A DNA stretch of 64,000 nt from Apteryx mantelli (taxonomy: Eukaryota > Chordata > Aves > Apterygiformes > Apterygidae). A model generated the notes under the pieces. That model did not search any database. It worked only from the letters and a program-made list of their open reading frames with translations, and was not told the DNA's origin. The position numbers and the translations under genes were made by a program. Below are positions 26,219 through 38,400 of the stretch, in pieces. Each line of letters opens with the position of its first letter. Positions within the stretch are counted from its first letter, which is position 1. Where the stretch lies: assembly GCF_036417845.1 (NCBI RefSeq), contig NC_089979.1, positions 2,099,424 to 2,163,423 on the forward strand, read 5' to 3'.

Positions 26219-29017
26219 ATGAAGGTCTCCCTCATTGTCCTGCTGGCTTTGGTCTTATATGCGGAGCAAGGTGAGGCATCACGGGTTCACTGCTAGCCAG
26301 GGAATAGCTGTGTGCTGGAGAATCAGGGAGGCATCGTAGCTATGGAAAGAAATGCAACTGTGGAAGAGACTGCCTGAGCACTTGCAATAGCGCTGCTGCA
26401 GGACACACTACTCCTCCTTGGGCTTCCTTTGTGTGGGCTCAGCCTTGGTGGGTGAAGGGTTTTTTTGTTTTTTTTTTTGCAGGGGAAATTTCCCTATAAA
26501 CTCATGTGCAACTGGATTTATACAAAAGAGAGACAGAAAAGAAGAAGCTGTTGCCGCCTTTCTATCTTTGTTAAGAGACTTTCTAGTGGGTTTGTCTGTC
26601 CAGATGAGGCAAGGCTGCAGTTATTGCTAAAGCTTTTATGAAGAAGTGCCTCAATCTACAGTAGTCTGGTATGTCAACAACTCCGTGTGCCTGGCTCTTG
26701 CTGAAGTCGGTGACACCTTTTCCGCTAGCATCAGCTGGGCAGGATCAGACCTACAATGTCTGGCCTTGGAAAGCACCCATGTGCTGCTCCTTGGTGAATG
26801 CTCTGGATTTTGACCCACTTGGGAGGCCTTACCAGCTTGGTGATTTCAGTCCAAGCTGGGGAATTAGGGAGAGGTTGGGTGCAGGCTATATGTTTAAGCA
26901 GCCTTGTGCTGGGATACAGGGTAGGATATATATTTGCATATTATTTGTATTATAGACTATGTATTATATTTCACAGAGAGATTGCAAATTAAATCAGAGC
27001 CGTGAAAAAGTATATGATCCTATAGCCTTTACAGACAAGACAGATAAGGAGCTAGAGAGAATAAATATTATCCTCACTTTATAAAGAGGAACAGGGTTTG
27101 TCATTGCCTCCGCTTGGAAATTTGCCATATTAGCTGATGCAGAAAAATAATTTCCTGGAGCAGCCTTTTCTGTCTCACTGTAACCCAAGAATACCTTTCT
27201 GCTATTTAGCTTTGTTCGCTTTCCAGAATAGCAATCCTGAAAAGTTTCCAAGTGTTAACAAGGCCTGAGGGACAGTGAGACTGTCTTCGGTGCCAAAACC
27301 AAAAGCGTTTTAACCTAGGTTAAATAACCTAGGCAGTAAAAACAAAGTGTTAGACTTCACAAGGCTTAGGACTGAATTCACACAGCTAAGAGTTAAAAGC
27401 CCTTCTCACCAGTGTTTTAACCCAGGTTATGGACATATGTTTGAGGGCCCTGATGTCTCACCCAAAGAGATAGTCCTGGTAGACTGACTTCTCTAGGCTT
27501 TGGGTCAGCTATGGAGGTCCCATTTAAACGTATTCGACTGTCAGCGCTTACTGCCTGATTAGGCTACAGTCTATTTTATAGTGTCTTCAGTAGATAGTTT
27601 TCTTCGTCTGTCCCTATTGACTATAGAAAAAAAACTGGGACAACTGCACTGTGAGCAAATGCCTGAAACCAGAGATGGTGAACCCAGACCTCCGCACATC
27701 GCTGTAGACTTCTATAGCAGACCCTGCCCTTCCCTGTTGCCTACATCACACCAAACCCTGTGCCCTTGAGCCATCATGTTTTATTTTGAGTGCAGGGCAG
27801 GAGGGGCAGAGTTGCAACATCTGTGTGCATAGGCACAGATGTGCATGTCTGTGCACATGTTGGGTGTAAGCGTGCAGGTGTGCAGAGAGCAGAGTGGGTT
27901 AGGACTGGGCCTTGCAACCCCTTTACGTTCAGCCAACCCAAACCTACTACACTCAAAAGTCAATGAGAAGAAAGAATTTTGCTACCTGGGATGGCAGCAT
28001 TTTGTTTCCATCTTCCATATCCTGTGTTTTCTCCTGCAGCAAAAGCCCTGTGGTGCTACACCTGCGAGTGGGAACAAAGCAACTGGAGATGTCTGAAGGC
28101 CGTGAAGTGCTCAGACAAGGACGAGTACTGTGTGACGAATGTTGCCTCTGTAGGAATTGGTATGTGCTGGTATCCTCTGACAGGGTCTCAGGAATGTGAA
28201 GTGGGGGTTTTGCATGGATTTTTATGGTTGACTTTTGTGGGTGGATGGGATGAGGAGTCATGGGGGAAGCATGTTTGGGAGGTGAAACCCTTGCTAGCCT
28301 GGACTGACAGCACTGAAGTTTGCAGGGTTTGAAATACACCTCCCAAACACATATTAAGAGCTTCTGCTTTAGCCTTTGCTTTATGACTGCCTGGAAAAGA
28401 TAGGGGACACAGAGATCAGAGAAAGATAAAGAAATCAGAACCTTGGTCAGACAGGGAGATGAAAAGAATCAGATAGTTGGGATGGATGAGATGGTCTAGA
28501 GGGAAACAGAAGGAAATAAAGCTACTTCCTTCTCAAAGAGAAGCCTGGAGATGTGCTCTCAATGTAGGTATGAACATTGCTTTGAAGATGCCATAGGATG
28601 CCTGAGAAAGCCTCAGTATAAGGGGCCATCCTAGGAGGCACCAAATGCCTGGCAGAGATATAAAATGGCTTGTGAAGCTGGTCACCAGTAATTACTGGAA
28701 CATGATGGGACTGGGCTGAGTCTCATTGGCCATGCTGGTCCTCAGGGCTCTGGGAGTGACAGCAAGACCCATCAGCCCATCTCCCTCCTGTATGAGATCT
28801 AGGAGCACATGGAAAACCCTTGGCACTAACACTGCTCTCTCCCTTCTTCTTTGGGCAAGGATTTTTGACTTTGTGGAAGAGGATCACTAAGAAGTGCTCC
28901 GAGACCTGCCCACACCACAACTTCAGCCTGGGCCTGGCCTCCTACACCTCTTCTTGCTGCCAGACTTTCTTATGCAACCTGAGTGCATGCCCAGGACCCA
29001 AGCTGGCTCGACAGTGA
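26219..29017 (+). CDS. LY6-domain protein copy B, predicted secreted
   Basis: A 109-residue protein in three exons: 26219-26270, 28040-28159 and 28860-29017. Exon 1 gives a 17-residue signal peptide (MKVSLIVLLALVLYAEQ). The mature part is one LY6/uPAR three-finger domain with all ten cysteines: CYTC, WRC, VKC, EYC, KKC, ETC, SCC and LCN. An N-glycosylation sequon, NLS, overlaps the last cysteine. The protein then ends ACPGPKLARQ, with no hydrophobic tail, so unlike copies C and D it should not receive a GPI anchor. A hydrophobic stretch homologous in position lies in the +1 frame just after the stop, suggesting that a frameshift removed the anchor signal. It may act as a secreted modulator in the manner of SLURP proteins, but ligand and function are unknown. 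No clear AATAAA follows. It could also be an early pseudogene, although its domain is uninterrupted. Confidence 0.8.
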
Positions 29018-29780
29018 GGTGGTGGGAGATCCTGTGGCAGTGTCCTTCTTCAGTTGCTCAGAAGTGGTGGGACAAAGGGTCTCCTGAAGGTCCGAAGAGC
29101 ACAGCCAGATTCTCTCAGGAGGGTATGGACACTGAGTGCACCGCAGAGCAGATAAAGTACCATGGTCACAACCTCCTGCCCTGTGTTGCCTTCCAACCTG
29201 TGAGGAACCAGTTTCTCGCTTGCTTTTCATGCTTGAGCTCTGCCACCCTTTGCAGCTTGAAGGAGAAGCTGCCTTGTTATGTCCCCTGCAGCCCAGAAGA
29301 TGCAAATGCTGCTTCTGTATGTCACACAGATCTCTAGAGGGGTTTCTCCCACAATCTTGCCTCTTCCCTTAGCTGTACTGTAAGACTGGTCTCTCCTTAA
29401 GAGAATGATAAATCCCCAGAAGATGAATTTCCTTCCCCAGAGACTTTTCTTGTTGCTGGCAAGCTGGAAAGGGATGCAAATTTTCCCTCAGTAGCAGGGA
29501 GAAATCAGGCCCAACCACTCAGTGTCCCTAGCATGGGGGTTTGACTGGAAGAGCACTGTGAGGCTTCGAAGGGTTGTCAGGGAGTGTGGGAAGAGCCCAG
29601 GGCACGGGGACCTGCGTGGAGTCATGGGGCAGCCGGGAGCCACAAAGCCAACGGGTCTCAACATTGCGGCAGCTCCCCAGGCTCAGGGGACAGAGATAAT
29701 GGTCCCTCTGAGCCAACTCAGAAGGGAAATCGTGCAGACTCATGGGGCTGCTGCCAGTGAAGGGAAAAGCCAGTCCCGAG

Positions 29781-29787
29781 TATAAAA
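29781..29787 (+). promoter_or_regulatory. Orphan LY6-type TATA element
   Basis: TATAAAA followed by CCCTG, resembling the TATAWAACCTG-type element of copies B to E. The following bases loosely resemble the copy C leader (ATGG.GCA..A.CCCACA). No signal-peptide exon follows at the expected 55-60 bases. It is a possible relic of a deleted copy, or chance. Confidence 0.25.
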
Positions 29788-30599
29788 CCCTGACCTTGAG
29801 ATGGGCACCACCCACAGCACTCTTCGCTTGCATCCCTCACCCCTTCCATCCCACCTCTCCACGCCTGGTTCCTGTCACCACCGCCTGGGGACAATGACAT
29901 TCCTCTGTGCCAGCACCCCTTTAGCGGTCAGATATGTCAACCACATGCCTCTTCCTCTCGGCTCCGCCTGCGGTGACATGTTATAGAAATGATGCCTATC
30001 TGCATGTAATTTTCTCTGCAGTCGTTGTCCCCAACTCCATCTGCAACAGCTGTCCTTTGCTACTCCCCAATCCTTTTTCTTTTTTTTTTTTTTTTGGTCT
30101 TGCCCTGACCACTTGTGGCTGCTGTTTGAGCCAAGCAACCTGACCCAGGGTTTGCACTGCCCTGGACCTACTGCTTGGTAATGTTTCTTTCAGAGAATCA
30201 CTCATTTATCCATCCCTCAGACATCCCTAAAAGCAACTTCAAGGTAAAGAAAAGTATTTGCATCATTTGGGTTGAGCCGGTGAGGGACAGTGGAGAGATG
30301 TTTAAGAGAAGAGTATAGAATTCACAGAAACCAAATATTTTGTGTAGATGTTTCCAGAGGTGGCAGATAAATGAGGGTAAAAGGAAGCTAAAAAATGAAA
30401 GAAGGCAATGCTGGCTCAGAAACTTTTCATTGTCAGATGTGCTGTTGAGTGTCTCTCCCCGCTCCCAAACATCACTTTTTGGAGGAGTTTTTGCTTTGGC
30501 AAGAGAATGGAAATGTTTCGTCTCGGATCGACTGAAAGGGCGGAGGAGCTTTTATGTGAGCTGGAGTTGTGGCTTGGCTGCCAAACCTGTGCATCAGCT

Positions 30600-31180
30600 T
30601 TCCCGAGCTGCCGGCAGTGCTTTTGGGGCCAGCTCTGCCGCGCATTTCATGAACGGCCGCAAGACCAGATGTGCTGACGGTGCCCGCTCCTTTCCCGCAG
30701 GAATGAGCCCCGGCTGGGTGGCGAAGGACCCAGCAGGTGCTGCTGGGAGAGATTGCAGCAGCATGCACCTCCACCCTCACCTGCAGCTTTACCTGCCCCT
30801 GTACACCCCCTGCCCCTCCGGCATTGCCATGCCAATGAAACGGGGCAGATCTGCAGCCTGCAAACAGTTGCGTGGCCTGTTGCAAGGACAAACGTGATGC
30901 AGGCGAGCCGAGTCCCAGGTCGTGCTGCTCTGAGAGCGGCCAGGCAGCACGGCGCCAAGTGCCAAGCGCTAAATGCAGAAGCACGTCGTTTTTCCCACGC
31001 TCCCTGCTTTGTTTTGGGACCCGGTTCAAAATCGGCCCCTCTGGGCTTGCAGAAAGGGCAAAGTGTTCCCCAGCCAAGGGATGACGCTCGGTGTCGTGCG
31101 GCGCTTCGAACCGGGCCAGGGCCCTGATAAACAAGGGGGACAAAAGGGGCTTTGAGCCGTGTGCGGCCCTTCGGCTTTGG
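30600..31180. other. CpG-rich patch without a recognised gene
   Basis: CpG dinucleotides are visibly frequent here (CCGCGC, AACGGCCGC, GTCGTGCGGCGC, CTTCGAACCGGGCC), unlike the flanks. Open frames on both strands (30340-30897 +, 30472-31143 -) are explained by low AT content. It may be a promoter or enhancer island, or the first exon of a non-coding RNA. No transcript evidence is available. Confidence 0.4.
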
Positions 31181-34100
31181 GCTTGTGCCCATAGCTGTTG
31201 TGGATGAATGCTTCTTTCTGAAGTGCAGTATAATGGGAAACTTCAGAGATGTGGGCTCTCTTTTATTAATTGACTTCTACTTTCTTTCCAGTGGCCTATT
31301 ACCCCCCCTCCTTCTCACAGTTACGCCATGCTGCGAGGGCCGATCTTCATGCTGAAGAAGCCACGCCGGGAGGAACCATCTCCCTTTACCTCTTCATTAA
31401 ACCGCGATCTTTTTCACACGCTATTTAGGGATCTGCATGTTTTCTCCCTGAAGCAATCAGATCCCCCTTGACCCTAATACCCCAAAACTCTAATTTACTC
31501 CTCCTACAATATTTTTACCTAAAAAGGAGTTGTGTGGTTTTTTTCCTGTGTGCCAGAATTATTCAGCTATCTGAAAGCTCTGTGAAATCCCAGTTGGATA
31601 GACTCTAATAATTAATATTTCATTGCATCGGATTTACACATCCTGCAGTAGCGGAGACAGAGCTTCCCCACAGCTTGCAGGAAAGCGTTGTCAAGTATTT
31701 TTTACCTCTTTAAAGTAAAACGGGTTGTTTGGGTTTGGATTGATCTGTCTTTGCTGCAGAGAAGCTTTCTTGTATACCACAGCTAATAATGGGAAATAAA
31801 TCATCCTGGGCATAATTAAAGAGAAAAGGGTTACTTCCCTTCTCCGAATGGTCCTGCAGCTCAAGGACAACAAAATCTGGCTCAGTTGGCCTTTGCAGGA
31901 CACCTGTGGTAGCAGAGTTGGGGGTGCAAAGCTCCCGGGACAGCTCTGGCAGTACCTGCTCCTCTCCAAGACATCTGAGATGTGCGTCTGAGAAGGAAGA
32001 GGCAGACGTAATACCTAACTCCTGATTTTGGCCAGGAATTTGAGCTGATCAGGACCACAGAGAGATGGAATACCTTGGGCAGAAAGGGGTTGTGCACTGG
32101 GCGGAAAAGAGCTAGCTGTTACTGTCACCGCAGCAGCCGTCACTGAGCTTTGCTGACCTCGTTCAGAGGCGTGATGGCGATGGGAGATGGGCCGCCTAGG
32201 ACTTGTCATTTTGAGAATTACATCGGTGCATGCCAGGAGCCGCGGTTTTCCTCCAGGTTAATGGCAGCTGGCTGTCCTTTGACGTAATGAGATTGCTTCG
32301 ATGCCGGGGATGACAACCCCAGGGGAACCATCAGATGACCGCAAAGGAGGAATAGTGCCACCTCCAAACTTACAAAACCTGAACATCAACCCGGGATGCC
32401 TCGATAGCAGCAGAGCCTGCGGGAGGTGTGAAAGAGCCCTTTACTCCCCCCAGCACAAGGCAGGGCTGCCATTCCCCAAAGGGCTAACAGAGCTCTGTGC
32501 ACAGTGTGGGTGCTGCCACAGGGAAAAGGTCCACGGAGAAAGAAGTGTCCAAGTGTGGCACTTGCACGCAGCACAAAGCAAACACAGAGTACTTTCCGTG
32601 GCTGGAGCTGGCATGCACACGCAGTGTAAGGATGAAGCAATGAGCTGATTAGAAATGGCATAGTAAATGCCTGTTTACGGATAATTAGTAGCAGATCAGA
32701 TACCTAAGGGACTAGTCAAAGGGGTATATGGGGGAGTTGTGATGTGGCTCCTCTCGCTCCTGGCTGTAGGACAGTCAGGCTGGCTGTGTGCAGCTGTCAA
32801 TCCTATCTCCTGCTATCAGAGCTACCAGCTTACAATCTCGAACAGCCAAACCCACACAACAAATTTAGTGCTGCATCAAGCTGTGTGTGTGGGCAAGGCT
32901 GGAAAAGTGCTGGGAAGGCAGCTGGAAGCAGACCAGAGCTATCAAGCCTTGCAAAGGGTGAGCAGTCATACCCCAGACACGGGTCCCGGAGGGGCCAGGG
33001 ACAGACCATGCAGGGGGACAGGTGATGCAAAGCAGAGCAATGGCTCAAGATCTGGAAAAACGTGACGGCACTGAATCTGTAAAGCACAGATTTGAGGAGA
33101 TATGATCTGTTTTCTGACATTTCAAAAGGATGAGCCAAAGAGGACAAGAATATTTTCTTCCCTTTATCTGCTGAGGATGGGGTGAGAGGTCCTGTGCTCA
33201 AGATGCAGGGAGGGAGACGAAGATGAGAAAGTAGGAGCAAGCAGGGTTGCTCTGGAGGTGATTGCTTGGGGAGAGTGGTAAAGCCATGCTGTCTGTGAGG
33301 GATGGGTTAGGCAAAGCCAGTCTTGCTTTGGAGCTAAACTGGTCGTGGGCCATGCAAAGTGGAGAGGGAAGGGGACCCAAGGACTTCTGACTGAATAAAT
33401 TGTGCTTGCTGTCAAACTTTATGAAGTGACGTGGCCTTCTGGACCTCACATCATGGCCTTAATTGACAACATATCTAAGTGCTGGATGCCTCAATCTCTA
33501 TCAGTCTCTCTTGACTCCTCCTAAGTTAGCAGAGAGCTGGGCAATTCCAGGGTGATTCACCCCATCCCAGATCAAGAATCAAAGATAGGGGCTGAGGTGC
33601 CCAGCAGAAACACTCAACTCTCTCCAGAGGCCCAAGGTGACCAGAGCAGAAAGAACTAACTTTGACATGCCTAAATGAGTTGCTTTGAGTCCCAGCCTCA
33701 GTGACAAAAAAATGTGGTGGCAAAACTGTCTAAAAGGAGGTTCTGATACTTCCAAAATGCTCCTTGTGATTATCAAAAGGAACCATGATGAAAATTGGCA
33801 CATTCCTACAAAACTTCCATGTCTGGCACATTTATGAATATTCTGAATTAGGGGAAAAAAACCCACAGTTTTCTGGGAAATCCTGGACCATTTCCAGTGC
33901 AGAGAGGTGGACTAAGCCCACGAGAGGGAGCTGGTGCCTCTGTGCACTGTTGGACTCCCCAGCAAATGCCGGCTGCCTGCAGAAACCTGGTGTTCCTGGA
34001 GCAGTTTCCGGGGAAAACCAGCAGCCTTGCAGGGGAGGCAATGACTCTCACCAGAGCAGCTCAGGGAAGGACCAGATGTAGGACACTGGCAAGGACTAGC

Positions 34101-37100
34101 AGCAAAACGCCGTGCTGGCGATGCCAAACACACAGAGCTCTGCTCAGTGACAGCAGGCCCTGGCCAGCATCCAGCGTCTGTTCCCTCCCACGCCTTAGGC
34201 AGCCGGGGACGTGCCTCAGTTTGGCTGCACAGGCTAATTCTTGTTGATCTAACATCAGCTACTGGTGTGTCTGTGCTGTAGTTGGGGGGCATTTCCATCT
34301 AAAGCTTAAAGCTTTACAACCCATGTAAAATTTCAATCCAGAGCCTGTGACCATGGGCTGCTTGGAAGTGGGGTGCAGCTCTTGATCCCACCCTCCTCCT
34401 CCATGCGTGTCACCCGTGGGTGCCCTCTATGGGGGCCCTCCTCTTGGCAGGCACCCAAATTGCTGGGCTGACATTGGCCTGATCTTGGGCAGGGTGTAGG
34501 AACCCCTTATGTCCTCGGCACCTGCGAGGTCCTGAGGAGTAAAGAGAGGATCAAACCGGATGGGGCTGCAACTCCCTGTCCTGTTACGGGTGACTCTGTC
34601 CTCTTTCTCTGACTTTCCTACTCATTCCTTCTTTGCAGTACCTCCTTAAACATCTTTCCTCCCCTCTAGTACTAAACTCCCTCCATTCTTCATCTTATAA
34701 ATGACCATGGCCACAAGCCAGGCACCTTCAACCCACCACGCAAGCAAGTAGTAGCAATTCCCCCTTTTCCTCCTCACCCATGGGTTGCTAGCCATGCTGT
34801 TCTCTCTTTTGCCCACTGTCTGATGTCTTCAACAATTGCATGAAACCAGAGAGAGAGGAAGGTGTCCACGAAGAACTTTGGAGAGAGGATGGTCTAGGTG
34901 AGGCCTCCAGTCCAGCTCTACCACCACTTCACTGTGTCTGACCTTGGGAAAGTCAATCAGTGTCTCTGTGATTCATGTGCTTAAGATGGAGATAACAACA
35001 CATGGCTTCTCACTCTTACTTGGCTGGACTGGGAGCTCTTTGGATCTCAGCACTCAGTATCTCTGTGATGCTTCACCCAGGTGGTCCAGGGATGTCTTTA
35101 CAGCAGGACCAACAAGGGCCAGCCTGCCCACCCAAGTGCAGAGCAAAGCTTGTGTTTGTGCCTCTGGATTCAGAGCCTGCCTCTTCCCAGCCCCTGCAGT
35201 GCTATTCTGCTGTAACTGGTATGAACACTCATCCTCTCTGCAATGCAATGCAGAAACCTGTCATGGCAAAACAGGGGCTGCTCCCACGTCATTCACTCCT
35301 CCAGAAATGCTGTTCTTTGTCTCACTGTGGTGCCAAGGAGCTTCTGCGATTAATTCTGTTAGGAGCTGTGCATACAAACAGCACAAAAAGACATCTTCTC
35401 TCACCTTCCCCGTCATATCTGAGCTTTTACAAGGGATGGATAGAGACACAGAGGTGAGGGCAAGGGTGCGGGCATTGCTCATTACCTCATTTGCTTGACC
35501 ATTGCCAAATTAGTTGTCAGCAGAGAGACATCCCTCACAGATAGAGCTATGAGATGAGGCTGTGCGGTTGTGCTGAACAGGCCCAGACACCCTTGGGCCT
35601 GCTGCATGTTGGACGTGAACACTGTTGGCAGTGCAAAGAGAGGGAGCGTTTCCACCTGCCAAGGTGGGCTGAGCCCCTGAGTCATGCCACTGCGGCAGGG
35701 ATGCAAAGCTGCCCATGCACCGGGTTTCCTGGGGATGTAGGCTCCATTGCATGATGGTATAGTGATCTCTATACTGGTCATATGGATTGTCACTGCTCCC
35801 TATATGCTCTAGTTTTGAGCTGGGTCCCCTGCACCTAGCAATTAACCCCTGGCATAAAGGCAGAGAGAACCAGGAGCAGATGCAATTGCCTGCATCAGTA
35901 CAGAGCATGTCCTGCTGCCAGGATCAGGACTTTGTAGCCCAACTCCAGGATGGCATGCAGAGTCCTGTGTCCTTGGAAAGCCTGTGAAAGGTAACGGAAG
36001 CATTGCACGCTGCCGACTTGTCTCTCCCCTCCCCTCACACCCTCACCAGCGTTGGCAGCACCCACTGCAGTGGGTGCTGCCTCAGTGCCTCAGCCTGTGC
36101 TACTGCAGAGAGGAAATCAGGGAGACCTGGGGGTTCCCAAGCCCTGCAAAAGCTGAGAGAGCACCTTATCTGCTCACCACCCAGCCACATGTCAGCGGTG
36201 ATAAGATGGAAGAGTGGTATTTTATCTCCCACCCGCAACAGTGAAACCACCCCAGGCTGCCCTGTATCTCCTTTCCCCATGCTCAGAGCTGTGTTAAGCT
36301 TTCCCTGGGCGTGAAGACCTTGCTGTGCTGCTGGGGTGGATGTGGCTGGTGCCTGGAGGCAGATGCTTCCACCAACGTTGTGCTGCTTGCTGTAGAGCTG
36401 AAGGATTTGGGGAAAGCAGAGTTTGACAAGCTGCTGGGCCTGACCTCATTTCATTTCCCAAAATACCTGCCGTTGCCAAGACGGTAGGGATGGGAGTGGC
36501 AGAAACGGAGGCAGGCCCCAATCCTGCCCGAGATGCTGTCCCACTTCCATGGAAACCAGCGCAGGAGGTGCACAGCATCTCCCAGGCCTTGTTGGAAAGG
36601 TCCTGGTTGTGGTGCTCCTTCCTTTTTTAGGGGACAGGAAGGAGCTTGGTCGGATGCTGCTACAGCACCGTACCCACAGATAATCTCACTTCCCACTTCA
36701 GACTTCCTGCGTTAATATTGTGTTCCGAGCACTGTCAGGAGTGCTAATAAGCAAACGGATGCAACCAACTCCTGAGGCTAAATGCCAGAGGGACAGAGTC
36801 CGGCTCCATCCAGACTAGTAAATAACACAGAAAAGGGTCAATTCTCTGGCCCTGAGGCCACAGGGTATGGCACGCTTGTGCCAGGATGACTAACCCCTTT
36901 TCATCCCCAAAACAGGGCAGCCAAATCCAGACGGCCCATTGGGAAGAGTCACTGGCCTGGGCTATTCCCTAGGCTTGGTCTGGGAGGGCATTTGTTGGTA
37001 CGGGCTGAAACTGGAGGTTTGGGGGATGACTTCTGCCTGTGTCAGGGTCTCTGTTTTGGGAGAGGTGACCCATCTCTCAACTTTGCTCTGCTGGGCGCAT

Positions 37101-37779
37101 CTCAGCTGTCCTGAGCCCATCATTTCTGAAGAAACATCAGATGGCAGAGATGCCTGTCTGCAGCATGTGCAAGGTTTGCTTGCTCGGGACAGCATCTTGC
37201 ATCCTTCCTTTCCTAGCTGTCTTTCTCCTGGGCCCCGGGAAAGTGAAGAAAAGTGATGTTATCCTCCAGCAGTCATTCCCTGAGCAGATGGACAGGACCT
37301 GTCCCAAAAGCAGGACCCAGTGGGAGTGAGGCCACTGGAGATGTCACGGCTGGGTTTTGGGTGCAGAAGTGACACCAGAAGGCAGTGCTTGGCGCTGTGG
37401 CCATTTCATAGAAGAGGAGAGGAGAGTCCCTTCATAGTCTGTGCGAAAGCCTTGCTCGGAGGAGGGGGGGGGTGAGTTTTTTGCCTGCAGAACGGGTATC
37501 CTGAAGCTGAGCTCGCCCCAGAGGCATTTCTGTTGGCACTTCCTTAATCCAAAATCCCTTTCAGACTGAATGAAAGTGGGTTTTCCTCCATGCAGGAGGC
37601 AGAAGAGAGAGGCTGTGAGCAAAACCAGGGCCCGGTGCCAAGCGCTATGTTTGCAGCCCAGAAATGGGAGGGCATTTACCTGGGCCTATTTTTCAAAGGA
37701 AGGAAACTCCTCTTCCTATGCGAGATCTGGCTTTCTCCCCCCTACACCCCTCTGATTCCTCCTCCAGCATCTTCCAGTG

Positions 37780-38400
37780 AAGGCTGCATTCGTGTTGCAA
37801 AACGGAGCCTGCGGGAGCAGCGATTCCAGCTGCTGCCAGCTGCGGAGCAAAAATCATTGCTCTCCTTGTGCCTGTGACTTTGGCCACGTCTCTCCTCGCT
37901 CAAGCCCCAATTCGCCCTGGCTCTGGGAGTCTTTGCTGCTGGTGAAGCCCTGCAAAACCCTTTCAAGGCATAGCTGTCTTTTTCCCTGACATTTTTACGG
38001 GACGGGCGTGGGTCAAAGCCTGGTACTCGGCCCTTCGTGAGCCCCTTGTGCGTGCAATCAGATTGGGGCGAGTTGTTCCGACCTCGGCAAGCGCAAGGCT
38101 GTCTGCAAATGCAGGGTGGTTTCACCACTTTGTTTGTTGCTCCCTAAATCACTGTGGGCGACTTTTGGCTCCCACGCCCCTCCCATGCTGTCACTGTCGA
38201 GCTTTTCAAGCTTGTGTTTGCGCTGCGCGGCCGGTGAGCTGGATCCACGAGGAGCTGCAGATGGGGTTGCCCGATGGCGCACCAGCCCCTCTCGGGATAA
38301 CCCCGCAAGCCGCAGGGACGGCGCATGAGAGGAGCCACGACCTGGGATCGTTTGCCGCGGTTTCAGTGCGTAGGGATGCTCACAAGGCAGACTGATGTCT
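37780..38400. other. Second CpG-rich patch without a recognised gene
   Basis: A GC-rich stretch with clustered CpG (ACGGGACGGGCGTGGG, CTCGGCCCTTCG, GCTGCGCGGCCGG, GATGGCGC). Open frames up to 147 codons on both strands have no recognisable domain. Its function is unknown; a regulatory island is the simplest reading. Confidence 0.35.

Noticed and set aside
30472-31143. 223-codon open frame on the minus strand, overlapping a 185-codon frame on the plus strand
   Set aside because: No recognisable domain; both frames coincide with CpG-rich, stop-poor DNA, and neither shows splice-linked partners.
35200-35340. Cysteine-rich stretch after a CCCCTGCAG acceptor (VLFCCNWYEHSSSLQCN), faintly like an LY6 exon 2
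   Set aside because: Cysteine spacing is wrong (adjacent first pair, no fifth cysteine), and there is no matching donor or exon 3 nearby. It could be a very decayed copy, but chance is as likely.
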